Source: Halopseudomonas pachastrellae
GTDB taxonomy: Bacteria > Pseudomonadota > Gammaproteobacteria > Pseudomonadales > Pseudomonadaceae
Length of the DNA: 64,000 nt
NCBI RefSeq assembly: GCF_900114765.1
Contig: NZ_FOUD01000014.1
Location: forward strand, 62,001 to 126,000
Direction: 5' to 3'
Shown here: positions 53,359 through 62,776 of the stretch, one piece after another
Numbering within the stretch: the first letter of the stretch is position 1
How the letters are laid out: each line of letters opens with the position of its first letter
The notes under the pieces: generated by a model
Database searches by the model: none
The model's input: only the letters and a program-made list of their open reading frames with translations
Told to the model about the DNA's origin: nothing
Program-made: the position numbers and the translations under genes

Positions 53359-53889
53359 TCAGGTATTGGCGTCCAGCTCCTCGATGGTCAGGTTGCGATT
53401 GGTATAGATGCAGATGTCGCCAGCGATGTTCAGGCTGGTATCGACGATCTCGCGAGCCGACAGCTCGGTGTGCATCAGCAGGGCGCGCGCGGCGGATTGC
53501 GCGTAAGGACCGCCGGAACCAATGGCGATCAGGCCCTCTTCGGGTTCGATAACGTCACCGTTACCGGTGATGATCAGCGAGGCATCCTTGTTGGCGACGG
53601 CCAGCAGGGCCTCAAGCTTGCGCAGGGCGCGATCGGTGCGCCAGTCCTTGGCCAGCTCGACGGCGGCGCGCACGAGGTTGCCCTGGTGTTTTTCCAGTTG
53701 GGCCTCAAAACGTTCAAACAGGGTGAAGGCATCTGCGGTACCGCCGGCGAAACCGGCAATCACCTGATCCTTGTAGAGGCGGCGTACCTTGCGGGCGTTG
53801 CCCTTCATCACGGTGTTGCCGAGGGAAACCTGGCCGTCGCCACCGATCACGACCTTGCCGTGCCGGCGTACGGATACGATTGTAGTCAC
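53359..53889 (-). CDS. hslV: ATP-dependent protease peptidase subunit HslV
   Basis: 176 residues. N-terminal nucleophile peptidase: Met is removed to expose Thr in M-T-T-I-V-S-V-R-R. The frame extends to a TTG at 53895, but AGGAG favours the GTG at 53889, which yields the needed Thr. [13 protein letters not shown]-type segment ([11 protein letters not shown]) is also typical. Confidence 0.97.
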   Translation of the reverse strand: MTTIVSVRRHGKVVIGGDGQVSLGNTVMKGNARKVRRLYKDQVIAGFAGGTADAFTLFERFEAQLEKHQGNLVRAAVELAKDWRTDRALRKLEALLAVANKDASLIITGNGDVIEPEEGLIAIGSGGPYAQSAARALLMHTELSAREIVDTSLNIAGDICIYTNRNLTIEELDANT

Positions 53890-54020
53890 GCGCAACTCCT
53901 GGTTGGCTGTGGGAAAAAAGGCGGCAGGATCGCTGCCGAGTTTCTGATCTGGGGGCGTGAATCAGAAATTCAAGGCGCGAGAACGGCGGGCGGCAAACGC
54001 CCGCCGTGTGTGGGGCATGC

Positions 54021-54584
54021 TCAGCGCTGCTGCGGTAGCAGGTTGTTGAAGCCGTTGCCCGAGAGGGTGCGCTGGGCCTGATCAAGGCTGTCGCGGGTGT
54101 CGAAGGGGCCAACCTGCACGCGGTACCACTGGTTGCCGTTGATGGTGGCGTTTTCCAGTTTAACGTCCATGCCCAGCAGCAGAATCTGCGCGCGTACCTG
54201 GTCGGCATCGCTGCGCTGGCGGAAGGAGCCAGCCTGCAGGTAGTAGTTCACGCTGGTCGCCGGCTTGGTTTCGGGCTCGGCAGTGGTCGGCGCCTCGGGC
54301 GCAGGCTGCTGGGGCACGACCACCTCAGACTCGGGCAGCAGGGTGTAGAAGTCGTAGCGCGGCTTTGGGTCAGCCGGCGGCTGCGCGGGCGCAGTGGCTG
54401 GCTTGGGCGGCTCGGGGCTGCGCCGGACGCTGTCGCGGCCCGGCTCCAGTTGCAGCAAAAACGCAACGAACAGGCCGATGACCAGGCCGCTGACCAGCCA
54501 CAGCCAGCCGGGAATCCCTTTGCGGCGTGGTGCTGATTGCGCGCGGCTGGCGCCGCGGCGAGGGGCTTTGCGTCCTTTTGCCAT
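54021..54584 (-). CDS. SPOR domain protein
   Basis: 187 residues. A basic N terminus, one membrane helix (WLWLVSGLVIGLFVAFLLQL), a Pro-rich linker and a C-terminal SPOR domain (YYLQAGSFRQRSDADQVRAQ to VGPFDTRDSL) that binds denuded peptidoglycan at division sites. It begins 5 bases past argS; hslV follows after 131 bases. Confidence 0.93.
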   Translation of the reverse strand: MAKGRKAPRRGASRAQSAPRRKGIPGWLWLVSGLVIGLFVAFLLQLEPGRDSVRRSPEPPKPATAPAQPPADPKPRYDFYTLLPESEVVVPQQPAPEAPTTAEPETKPATSVNYYLQAGSFRQRSDADQVRAQILLLGMDVKLENATINGNQWYRVQVGPFDTRDSLDQAQRTLSGNGFNNLLPQQR

Positions 54585-54589
54585 CCCGG

Positions 54590-56335
54590 TTACATGCGCT
54601 CCAGAGTGTTGATGCCCAGCAGGTTCAGGCCCTGCTTGAGGGTACGGCCGGTCAGCGCCGCCAGACGCAGACGGCTGTCGCGCTGGGCCTCGCTGTCGGC
54701 AGCAAGGATCGGGCACTGCTCATAGAAGCTGGAGAAACGACCGGCCAGCTCGTACAGATAGGTGCAGAGTACGTGCGGGGTGCCCTCGCGAGCAACGTAA
54801 TTCAGCGTGGCGTTGAACTGCGCCAGGTGCGCGCCCAACTCGGTCTCGGCGGGCTCGACCAGCGCCAGCGGGGCCAGGTCGTCCAGCTGGGTCATGCTGC
54901 GCTCCAGCTTCCGGAACACGCTGGCGACGCGGGTGTAGGCGTACATCATGTAGGGCGCGGTGTTGCCCTCGAAGCTCAGCATCAGGTCAAAGTTGAAGCT
55001 GTAGTCGCTGCTGCGGTGTTTGCTGAGGTCGGCGTATTTGACCGCACCGATACCCACTGCCGAGCCGATGCTGCGCAGCTCGTCGGCGGGCAGCTCCGGG
55101 TTTTTCTCCTCGACCAGGCGCAGGGCGCGCTGTTCTGCTTCATCCAGCAGGTCGGCCAGCTTCACAGTGCCGCCGTCGCGGGTCTTGAACGGCTTGCCAT
55201 CGGCGCCATTCATGGTGCCGAAGCCCATGTGCTCCAGCTGCATGTCGGCAGAGACAAAGCCTGCCTTGCGGGCAACCGCGAACACCTGCTGGAAGTGCAG
55301 GGCCTGACGCTGGTCGACGAAGTAGAGTACGCGGTTGGCCTGCAGCTCGGCCTGGCGATAGCGCATGGCAGCCAGATCCGTGGTGGCGTACAGGTAGCCG
55401 CCACCGGCCTTTTGCACGATAACCGGCAGCGGGTTGCCTTCGGCGTTCTTGAACTGCTCAAGGAAGACGCACTGCGCGCCTTCGCTTTCAGTCAGTAGGC
55501 CAGCGCTGCGCAGATCGGCAACGATGCCCGGCAGATCGGCGTTGTAGGCGCTTTCGCCACGCACATCGGCCGGGCTCAGGCTGACGCCCAGGCGGTCGTA
55601 GACGGCCTGGCAGTGGCCCAGCGAAATGCTGTTGAAGCGCTCCCACAGAGCAAGGCAGCTCGGCTCGCCGGCTTGCAGGTCAACCACACGCTGGCGCGCG
55701 CGATTGGCAAAGTCTTCGCTCTCGTCAAAGCGCTTTTTGGCCTGACGGTAGAAGTTTTCCAGATCGCCCAGCTCGGCTTCGGCGTCGACGCTGTGCTCTT
55801 CCATGTAGGCCAGCAGCATGCCGAACTGGGTGCCCCAGTCGCCCACGTGGTTCTGACGGATCACCGTGTGGCCGAGGGCTTCAAGCACCCGGGCCACGGC
55901 GTCGCCGATGATGGTCGAGCGCAGATGGCCCACGTGCATTTCTTTCGCCAGGTTGGGCGAGGAGTAGTCGACGACTACGCGTTGAGCGGCGACGTCGGCG
56001 CGCACGTTCAACTGCGGATCGGCCAGCGCGGCCTCCAGCTGTGATGCCAGCCAGCCGGCATCCTGAAAGAAGTTGATAAAGCCGGGGCCGGCTATGTTGA
56101 CCGAGGCCACCGCCTGATGAGCGGGCAGCGCGGTAATCAGCTTCTCAGCCAGGTCGCGCGGCTTCATACCTGCCGGCTTGGCGAGCATCATGGCCAGGTT
56201 GCTGGCGAAGTCGCCATGGGCCTTGTCGCGCGCGTTCTCGACCTGAATGGAGGGCGCGATATCGGTCGGCAATACGCCGTCGGCCTTGAGGCGGTCTACA
56301 GCGTCGGCAAGCAGTTGGCTGATCAGGTTCTTCAT
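54590..56335 (-). CDS. argS: arginyl-tRNA synthetase
   Basis: 581 residues, class Ia. HVGH (HIGH equivalent) in [14 protein letters not shown], and the usual N-terminal tRNA-recognition and C-terminal anticodon-binding helical domains ending [13 protein letters not shown] is absent as in most Arg[12 protein letters not shown] stands at that place. Confidence 0.97.
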   Translation of the reverse strand: MKNLISQLLADAVDRLKADGVLPTDIAPSIQVENARDKAHGDFASNLAMMLAKPAGMKPRDLAEKLITALPAHQAVASVNIAGPGFINFFQDAGWLASQLEAALADPQLNVRADVAAQRVVVDYSSPNLAKEMHVGHLRSTIIGDAVARVLEALGHTVIRQNHVGDWGTQFGMLLAYMEEHSVDAEAELGDLENFYRQAKKRFDESEDFANRARQRVVDLQAGEPSCLALWERFNSISLGHCQAVYDRLGVSLSPADVRGESAYNADLPGIVADLRSAGLLTESEGAQCVFLEQFKNAEGNPLPVIVQKAGGGYLYATTDLAAMRYRQAELQANRVLYFVDQRQALHFQQVFAVARKAGFVSADMQLEHMGFGTMNGADGKPFKTRDGGTVKLADLLDEAEQRALRLVEEKNPELPADELRSIGSAVGIGAVKYADLSKHRSSDYSFNFDLMLSFEGNTAPYMMYAYTRVASVFRKLERSMTQLDDLAPLALVEPAETELGAHLAQFNATLNYVAREGTPHVLCTYLYELAGRFSSFYEQCPILAADSEAQRDSRLRLAALTGRTLKQGLNLLGINTLERM

Positions 56336-56794
56336 TTAAAGGAGTATCCGGCAGGTGCCCAGTGAAAACCCGACATTATCCGTTTTATGGGGCGGCTTGC
56401 CAAACCCTGTGGTCGGGTGGGGCGGGTTGTTGTGGCTTGCGCTGGCTTTATTGGGCGCTGCGTGGGCTGGTTGCGCTCTGTGCTGTCGCTTGGTCAGCCT
56501 TTCGCCTTTTACGGCGAGCCAAGGGGGGCTGCTTGCCCAGCCCCCCTTAGCGATCCCCCGGGGCACCCGACTACGCGGCCCTGCGGGTTCGCTGCGTTGC
56601 TCGGGCTAACGGGGGCCGGCAGAACTCGTCGCTACGCTCCTCAGACATGCTGCCGTCCTATTTCCCGTCAGCCCTGCGCTACTCGCCCGCGTAAACGGGG
56701 AGTGGGTCCGTGCAGTCTTCACGCAGTGCAACAGCCCTGATCGTTCCCACGCTCTGCGTTCGGTTTGTCAGAGTCTGGGAGGCTCACGTCACTG
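56336..56794. other. 459-base noncoding region between argS and priA
   Basis: No credible gene. It contains a perfect 11-bp hairpin (AAGGGGGGCTG/CAGCCCCCCTT, 56521-56548) and stretches such as GATCGTTCCCACGCTCTGCG (56739-56758) that recur between genes of many pseudomonads. Open frames here have no ribosome sites. It looks like one or more dispersed intergenic repeats that have been inserted after argS. Confidence 0.6.
56521..56548. repeat. perfect 11-bp GC hairpin
   Basis: AAGGGGGGCTG and CAGCCCCCCTT pair around CTTGCC. No T run follows on either strand. It lies in the noncoding stretch between priA and argS. Confidence 0.65.
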
Positions 56795-59011
56795 CTAAAA
56801 CATATCCAACGGATCAATATCAATCGACCAGCGCACCTTACGCGCCAGCGGGTGTTGCTCGAGCGCCGGCAGCAGCATGTGCACGAGTTGATGGAGTGCC
56901 GAGCGCTGGGCGGCTTGCAGCAATAGTTGGGCGCGGTGGCGGCCGGCGCGGCGTTCCATGGGGGAGGGCACGGGGCCGAGCAGGTCGATATCTGCCAGTT
57001 GGTGCTGGGCAACCAGCGCTTCGGCCTGCTCCAGCGCGGCTTCCAGAAAGTCCTCGGCGGCGCGGGCGTGGTTGGCCTCGGCGCGCAGCAGCGCCATAAA
57101 ACGGTACGGTGGCAGCTGCGCGATTGCGCGCTCGGCCAGCTCGCGCTCGGCAATGGCCGGATAGCCGCGCTCGGTCAGCTCGATCAGCAGCGGGTGCTCG
57201 GCCATATGCGTCTGGATGATCACCTGGCCCGGTTTTTCGGCGCGTCCGGCGCGTCCGGCAACCTGGGTGATCATCTGTGCCATGCGTTCGGGGCCACGAA
57301 AGTCGGCGGAAAACAGCCCGCCATCGGCGTCCAGAATGGCCACTAGCGTCACGTTGGGAAAGTGATGCCCCTTGGCGAGCATCTGCGTGCCGACCAGGAT
57401 GCACGGCTGAGCGCTGTGAATAATCTCCATCATCTCCTGCATGGCGCGCTTGCGGCTCATGCTTTCGCGGTCGATACGCAGCACTGTGGTATCGGCAAAG
57501 CGCTCTTTGAGAAATTCTTCGGTGCGTTCGGTGCCCGCCCCGAGCGGGCGCAGGTCTTCGCTCTGGCATTTCGGGCAGCAGCGATCCAGTGGGCGCTGGC
57601 TGTTGCAGTGGTGGCAATGCAGGTGGGGCGGCGACTGGTGCACGGTCATGCGCGCATCGCAGCGGCGGCACTCGGCAATCCAGCCGCAGTCGTGGCACAT
57701 CAGGGTGGGCGCAAAGCCGCGCCGGTTGATAAACACCAGTACCTGATTGCCGCGCTCAAGGTGCTGGCTGACCAGATCGGTCAGCGGGCGCGACAGTCCG
57801 CCTTCCAGCGGCCGGCTGCGGATATCCAGGCACTGGAACGAGGGCGCCTTGGCGTTGCCCGCGCGAATGGTCAGGCGCAGGTGCTGATAGCGGCCCTGCT
57901 GCACATTGTGCAGGCTTTCCAGCGAGGGTGTGGCCGAGCCCAGAATCACCGGCACCTGCTCCAGATGCCCGCGGTACACCGCCAGGTCGCGCGCGTTGTA
58001 GCGCAGGCCGTCCTGCTGTTTATAAGAGAGGTCGTGTTCTTCATCGACGATGATCAGGCCGGGGCGCGCCAGTGGCGTAAAGATGGCCGAGCGCGTGCCG
58101 ATGATAATGGCCGCCTCGCCATCGCGGGCGGCAATCCAGGCGTCCAGCCGCTCCCGGTCATTCAGACCGGAATGCAGAATCACTACCGGCGCACTGAAGC
58201 GCTGCTGGAAGCGGTTGAGGGTCTGAGGCGTCAGGCCAATCTCGGGGATCAGCACCAGCGCCTGATGGCCATTCAGCAGGCAGCGCTCAATGGCCTGCAG
58301 GTAGACCTCGGTCTTGCCGCTGCCGGTCACGCCCTCAAGCAGCCAGGTATGAAAGCCCTCGGCATTCAGAATGGCATCCAGCGCCGCCCGCTGCTCAGCA
58401 TTGGCGGTGAGGTGCGCCTCCCTTAATAAAGGCAGCGGCTCGGCAATGTGGTGCGGAGACTGCTCAATGCGTTGCACCAGCCCCTTGCTTTCCAGCGTGC
58501 TCAGGGTGTCGCGGCTCAGGCCCCATTGGCTGATCAGAGCATGGGACAGCCCGTGTGGATGTTGCGCCAGCACCTGCACCGCCTGCTTCTGTTTGGGCGC
58601 GCGGGCGATGGCCGGGTGCTCCGGGTAGGCGCCGGGCAGCAGTTGCCAGAGCTGATCCTGGCGCGCCAGCGCCGGCTCGCCCTGGCGCAGCAGCACCGGC
58701 AACGCCACGCTCAGGGTGTCGCCCAGACCGTGCTGGTAATAGCGCGCGGTCCACTGGCACAGGCGCCAGAGACTGTCGGGCAGCACTGGGGTGGCGTCGA
58801 GCAGGGCTTCGGCGGGCTTCAGGCGGTTGTCCGGCACCTCGGAGTGGTCGCTGATGGCGGCAATCAGGCCGACCATCGCGCGCTTGCCAAATGGCACGCG
58901 AACCCGTTGCCCGATGTGCAGGTCGGCCGCACCCACGCCCCGCGGCGCGCGGTAGTCGAACAGCCGGCGCAAGGGAGAGGGCAGGGCTACTTGCAGAATG
59001 GGTCCGGTCAC
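56795..59011 (-). CDS. priA: primosomal protein N' (replication restart helicase)
   Basis: 738 residues from the GTG at 59011 (GGAG 8 bases before; another GTG at 59020). N-terminal DNA-binding domain, helicase core with GVTGSGKTE and DEEHD, and eight Cys in zinc motifs (CHDCGWIAECRRCD, CHHC, CCPKC). It reloads DnaB at stalled forks. Confidence 0.97.
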   Translation of the reverse strand: MTGPILQVALPSPLRRLFDYRAPRGVGAADLHIGQRVRVPFGKRAMVGLIAAISDHSEVPDNRLKPAEALLDATPVLPDSLWRLCQWTARYYQHGLGDTLSVALPVLLRQGEPALARQDQLWQLLPGAYPEHPAIARAPKQKQAVQVLAQHPHGLSHALISQWGLSRDTLSTLESKGLVQRIEQSPHHIAEPLPLLREAHLTANAEQRAALDAILNAEGFHTWLLEGVTGSGKTEVYLQAIERCLLNGHQALVLIPEIGLTPQTLNRFQQRFSAPVVILHSGLNDRERLDAWIAARDGEAAIIIGTRSAIFTPLARPGLIIVDEEHDLSYKQQDGLRYNARDLAVYRGHLEQVPVILGSATPSLESLHNVQQGRYQHLRLTIRAGNAKAPSFQCLDIRSRPLEGGLSRPLTDLVSQHLERGNQVLVFINRRGFAPTLMCHDCGWIAECRRCDARMTVHQSPPHLHCHHCNSQRPLDRCCPKCQSEDLRPLGAGTERTEEFLKERFADTTVLRIDRESMSRKRAMQEMMEIIHSAQPCILVGTQMLAKGHHFPNVTLVAILDADGGLFSADFRGPERMAQMITQVAGRAGRAEKPGQVIIQTHMAEHPLLIELTERGYPAIAERELAERAIAQLPPYRFMALLRAEANHARAAEDFLEAALEQAEALVAQHQLADIDLLGPVPSPMERRAGRHRAQLLLQAAQRSALHQLVHMLLPALEQHPLARKVRWSIDIDPLDMF

Positions 59012-59072
59012 ACAAAACACTCCATGGGGCGTGGCGCCGATGGTAACACCGACGGGCGGAAAACAGCGGTGC

Positions 59073-59100
59073 TTGCGTCGTGGGCGGATTCTGTTATTAT
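59073..59100 (+). promoter_or_regulatory. candidate sigma-70 promoter for rpmE
   Basis: TTGCGT (59073-59078) and TATTAT (59095-59100), spacing 16. A leader of about 125 bases would precede rpmE. Confidence 0.55.
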
Positions 59101-59232
59101 CGCCGGCCTATTTTTCCGGTCAGTCTGTTTGCGCTCTTTGCGTCAGACAGGTACGGTCCGGTAGACAGCTACTGCGTGCGGTGCCCGATCAGGTTGATCC
59201 GGTGGCGGCACAAACCAACCGAGGACTTTCTC

Positions 59233-59445
59233 ATGAAAGCTGATGTGCATCCGAACTACGAAACAATCGAAGCGACCTGCAGCTGCGGCGCGGTAATCAC
59301 TACCCGTTCCACCCTGTGCGCCCCGATCCACCTGGACGTTTGCTCCTCCTGCCACCCGTTCTACACCGGTAAGCAGAAGGTTCTGGACACTGGCGGACGT
59401 ATCGAGCGCTTCAAGGCGCGTTTCGGCGCAGTCAGCAGCAAGTAA
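59233..59445 (+). CDS. rpmE: 50S ribosomal protein L31 (zinc-binding type)
   Basis: 70 residues. Zinc ligands Cys16, Cys18, Cys37 and Cys40 are all present, so this is the C+ form; a C- paralogue would replace it under zinc limitation. Family motif HPFYTGKQK. It is divergent from priA. Confidence 0.98.
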   Translation: MKADVHPNYETIEATCSCGAVITTRSTLCAPIHLDVCSSCHPFYTGKQKVLDTGGRIERFKARFGAVSSK

Positions 59446-59463
59446 TCGGTTTCCGCGAGCCTT

Positions 59464-60291
59464 ATGGCTCTGGTGAAACACAAAAAGGCGTCCCTCTGGG
59501 GCGCCTTTTTTGTTGCCTGTTCGCTGCTGGGTTGCGGGCAGGCGCAGGGCGAAGATCCCGTCGCGTTGCCGGCTACCTGCAGCATGCCCGCCCAGGCGCA
59601 GCCGGTGCGCAGTCGCAGCGTGACCGACGGCGATACTCTGCGCCTGAGCGATGGGCGCCGGTTGCGCCTGATCGGCATCAACACGCCGGAAATCGGCCGT
59701 GACGGCGCGCCCTCCGAACCCTACGCCCAGGCCGCGCGCCGGGCGCTGCAGACGCTGGTGGACCATCAGCCGCTGCAGTTGGCGTTGGGAGAAGACGGCC
59801 GTGATCACTATGGCCGCACGCTTGGCTACCTGTTTGACGAGCAGGGCCGCAGTATCGAAGCGCTGCTGCTCAGCCAAGGGCTGGGTTATGCGGTGGTGAT
59901 TCCGCCGAATGACCTGCTTGCCGAGTGCCACCAGGCTGCCGAGCAATTGGCCCGCAGTGCCCGGCGTGGGCTGTGGCAGAACCCGCCGGTTCTCTCGCTG
60001 GACGAGCTTGATAGTGGCGGCTTTCATGTGCTGCAAGGGCGAGTAGCGGCGGTAACCAGCTCGCGCCACGCCCTGTGGATTGATCTGGACGGGCCTCTGA
60101 CCCTGAGGCTGGAGCGGCGTGACCTGGATTACTTTGATCACGCACCCGATGCCAGTCTGGTGGGCCAGCAGCTTGAGGTGCGTGGCTGGGTGGTCGACCG
60201 CGAGGGGCGTGAGGGCATGCGCGACGGCTTTCGACGCTACATGATCAGCCTGCGCCACCCGGCCCAGTGGCGCATGGTCACTACCCCTTAG
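59464..60291 (+). CDS. thermonuclease (SNase) family lipoprotein
   Basis: 275 residues. Signal peptide with lipobox LLGC (Cys24). SNase motifs: VTDGDTLRL, RLIGINTPEIG, then RDHYGRTLGYLF with catalytic Arg/Glu region. The gene matches the nuclease that follows rpmE in P. aeruginosa. The C-terminal about 100 residues are probably an OB-like domain. Its mRNA must cross the rpmE terminator. Confidence 0.85.
   Translation: MALVKHKKASLWGAFFVACSLLGCGQAQGEDPVALPATCSMPAQAQPVRSRSVTDGDTLRLSDGRRLRLIGINTPEIGRDGAPSEPYAQAARRALQTLVDHQPLQLALGEDGRDHYGRTLGYLFDEQGRSIEALLLSQGLGYAVVIPPNDLLAECHQAAEQLARSARRGLWQNPPVLSLDELDSGGFHVLQGRVAAVTSSRHALWIDLDGPLTLRLERRDLDYFDHAPDASLVGQQLEVRGWVVDREGREGMRDGFRRYMISLRHPAQWRMVTTP
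59482..59511 (+). terminator. strong rho-independent terminator overlapping the nuclease coding start
   Basis: A 13-bp stem, AAAAAGGCGTCCC and GGGGCGCCTTTTT (one G-T pair), with a 3-base loop. It follows rpmE by 36 bases, but lies wholly in codons 7-16 of the nuclease gene (ATG at 59464). Confidence 0.9.
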
Positions 60292-60421
60292 CGCCGTCAA
60301 TATGGCTCAAAGTTGTAAGGTTTTGTCCTTGACATTGATCTCGTGAATGGCCTTGCGGGTAGAAGTGCTTTTATGTACTCTCCGTCGTCCGCATGAGCAA
60401 CCTGACCGGAAGTTATTGACC

Positions 60422-61684
60422 ATGTCTGATTTGAGAACTGATGCACTCGACTATCACGCCAACCCGCGCCCCGGCAAACTGAGCGTTGAACTGACCAAGC
60501 CGACCGCGACCGCGCGTGACCTGGCGCTGGCCTACAGCCCGGGTGTAGCAGAACCGGTGCGTGAAATCGCCAAGGATCTGGAAAACGCCTACAAATACAC
60601 CGGTAAGGGCAACCTGGTTGCCGTTATCTCTGATGGCACTGCCATTCTCGGTCTGGGTAACCTGGGCCCGCTGGCGAGCAAGCCGGTTATGGAAGGCAAG
60701 GGTGTTCTGTTCAAGCGCTTCGCTGGCGTTGATGTCTTCGACATCGAAGTTGAAGCCGAAAGCCCGCAGGCCTTCATCGATACCGTTAAGCGTATCTCCT
60801 GCACCTTTGGTGGCATTAACCTGGAAGACATCAAGGCGCCCGAGTGCTTTGAAATCGAACGTGCTCTGATCGAGCAGTGCGACATTCCGGTATTCCACGA
60901 TGACCAGCACGGGACTGCGATCGTAACCGCAGCCGCGATGATCAACGCGCTGGAGTTGGCCGACAAGGTCATCGAAGACGCCAAGATCGTCTGCCTGGGC
61001 GCTGGCGCTGCCGCCATTGCCTGTATGAAGCTGCTGGTCAGCATGGGTGCCAAGGCTGAAAACATCTTCATGCTCGACCGTAAAGGCGTTATCCATGCCG
61101 GTCGTGATGATCTGAACGAATACAAGGCGATCTTCGCCACCGAGACCGACAAGCGCACGCTGACTGACGCCCTGAAAGGCGCTGACGTGTTCGTTGGTCT
61201 GTCCGGTCCGAACCTGCTGCCGCCCGCTGACCTGAAGCTGATGGCCGAGCACCCGATCGTATTCGCCTGCTCCAACCCTGATCCGGAAATCGACCCCGCT
61301 GCGGCTCACGCTTCGCGTCCCGACGTGATCATGGCCACCGGCCGTTCCGACTACCCGAACCAGGTCAACAACGTTCTGGGCTTCCCCTTCATCTTCCGTG
61401 GCGCGCTGGACGTTCGTGCAACCGCCATCAACGAAGAAATGAAGATTGCTGCTGTACACGCGATCCGCGAGCTGGCCAAAGAGCCGGTGCCGGAGTACAT
61501 CTCCCAGGCGTACGGCGGCATCAAGTTGGAGTTTGGTCGTGAGTACATCATTCCCAAGCCGATGGACGTCCGTCTGATCGAGAAGGTGCCGGCTGCTGTA
61601 GCCCAGGCTGCCATCGACTCTGGCGTAGCGACCCTGCCGTACCCGGCGCACTACCCGCTCAAGTCGGTCGAAGACTGCATCTGA
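60422..61684 (+). CDS. maeB: malic enzyme (NADP type, short form)
   Basis: 420 residues; lacks the C-terminal phosphotransacetylase-like domain of long MaeB. Motifs: LALAYSPGVAEPVREI, FHDDQHGTAIV and CLGAGAAAIA. It makes pyruvate and NADPH from malate. The frame is open back to 60347; GGAAG precedes the ATG at 60422. Confidence 0.95.
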   Translation: MSDLRTDALDYHANPRPGKLSVELTKPTATARDLALAYSPGVAEPVREIAKDLENAYKYTGKGNLVAVISDGTAILGLGNLGPLASKPVMEGKGVLFKRFAGVDVFDIEVEAESPQAFIDTVKRISCTFGGINLEDIKAPECFEIERALIEQCDIPVFHDDQHGTAIVTAAAMINALELADKVIEDAKIVCLGAGAAAIACMKLLVSMGAKAENIFMLDRKGVIHAGRDDLNEYKAIFATETDKRTLTDALKGADVFVGLSGPNLLPPADLKLMAEHPIVFACSNPDPEIDPAAAHASRPDVIMATGRSDYPNQVNNVLGFPFIFRGALDVRATAINEEMKIAAVHAIRELAKEPVPEYISQAYGGIKLEFGREYIIPKPMDVRLIEKVPAAVAQAAIDSGVATLPYPAHYPLKSVEDCI

Positions 61685-61702
61685 ACGGCGCTGTGCTGAA
61701 CC

Positions 61703-61728
61703 AAAAAACCCGCTTCGGCGGGTTTTTT
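61703..61728. terminator. bidirectional rho-independent terminator
   Basis: AAAAAACCCGC-TTCG-GCGGGTTTTTT, perfect 11-bp stem, between maeB and the convergent amiB. Confidence 0.95.
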
Positions 61729-61740
61729 GTTGCCTGCATT

Positions 61741-62772
61741 TTAGTCCCCTGAAATCGTCACCTGCCCCCGCTGCAGGTCGGCGCGCAGCAGCGAACCGGC
61801 GCTGGGCGAGTGCTGCAACAGGCTGCGCGCCAGTGCCGGCTCCAGCTCCTGGCGAAAGGTGCGCGCCATGGCGCGGGCGCCAAAGCGGCGGTCGTAGCCC
61901 TTGCTGGCCAGGTGCTGACGCAGTGCCGGGCTGAGTGCCAGCTGAACCTGATGGCGTGCCAGCCGCAGGTTGAGCTGCTCCAGCGACAGTGAGACCAGTT
62001 GATCGAGCTGGTCACCGCCCAATGGCTGATAACTGATGCGGTGGTCCATGCGGTTGATGAATTCCGGGTCAAAGCGGCTGTGCAGCGCGCGGGTTTGCCG
62101 GCGTTGCTGTAGCTGCTGGCGCCAGCCTTGTGGTAGTAGCCGCCCCCAGCCCTGCTCCAGGCGCTGGGCTGCCTGGGCGCCCAGGTTACTGGTGAGAAAG
62201 ATCAGGCTGTTGCGAAAATCCAGTGTGATGTTGCCGGCACTCAGACGCAGCTGGCCGTTGTCGAGAATGTTCATCAGCGCGCGAATGACCGGGTCGCTGG
62301 CCTTTTCCAGCTCATCGAACAGGACGATGCCGGGCTGGCCAAAGCGGCCCTCGATGGCCTCGCGGTCAAACAGGGTGGTGCCTTCCTTGCTGCCGACATA
62401 GCCCGGCGGGGCGCCAGTCAGCGAGGCGGCGTAGTGCTCTTGAGCCAGGGTGTTCATGTCGATGCGGCACAGGGCGTCGGCGCGCCCGTGGATCGCCTCG
62501 GCGATCAGCCGCACGGTCTCGGTTTTGCCAACACCAGTGGGGCCCAGCAGCAAAAATACACCCAGCGGCCGGCGCGGATCGCCCAGCTCTGCCTTGACCA
62601 CGGCCAGGCTGCCGACAATCTCGGCCAGCGCCTGCGGCTGACCGAGAATGCGCTGCTGCAGGCGCTGGGCAATGGCCTCGGGTTCAAAGTCGAAGCGCGA
62701 GGTGCGGGTACGCGGCGCCTCGCGCAGGTTGTGCTGCTGGTTGTCGGCCAGCAGCTCGTTGATGAATGGCAT
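61741..62772 (-). CDS. amiB: AmiB-like single-ring AAA+ ATPase (ClpB-type D2)
   Basis: 343 residues. Walker [10 protein letters not shown], Walker B IVLFDELEKA, sensor-1 LTSNLG, arginine finger FDPEFINRMD, and C-terminal small domain with GYDRRFGARAM (sensor 2). It corresponds to AmiB, which lies directly after amiE in P. aeruginosa. It lacks the ClpB N domain, D1 and middle domain. Its chaperone role there is not well defined. Confidence 0.85.
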   Translation of the reverse strand: MPFINELLADNQQHNLREAPRTRTSRFDFEPEAIAQRLQQRILGQPQALAEIVGSLAVVKAELGDPRRPLGVFLLLGPTGVGKTETVRLIAEAIHGRADALCRIDMNTLAQEHYAASLTGAPPGYVGSKEGTTLFDREAIEGRFGQPGIVLFDELEKASDPVIRALMNILDNGQLRLSAGNITLDFRNSLIFLTSNLGAQAAQRLEQGWGRLLPQGWRQQLQQRRQTRALHSRFDPEFINRMDHRISYQPLGGDQLDQLVSLSLEQLNLRLARHQVQLALSPALRQHLASKGYDRRFGARAMARTFRQELEPALARSLLQHSPSAGSLLRADLQRGQVTISGD

Positions 62773-62776
62773 GGCC

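Noticed and set aside
56355-56740. Several short plus-strand frames in the argS-priA gap
   Set aside because: They overlap one another, have biased composition and no ribosome site, and the region is filled with hairpins and repeat-like motifs.
59143-60300. 385-codon open frame on the minus strand
   Set aside because: It covers rpmE and the nuclease gene on the other strand, both well supported.
60329-60334. TTGACA upstream of maeB as a promoter
   Set aside because: No fitting -10 element lies 16-18 bases downstream (CTTGCG is found there), so I did not list it.
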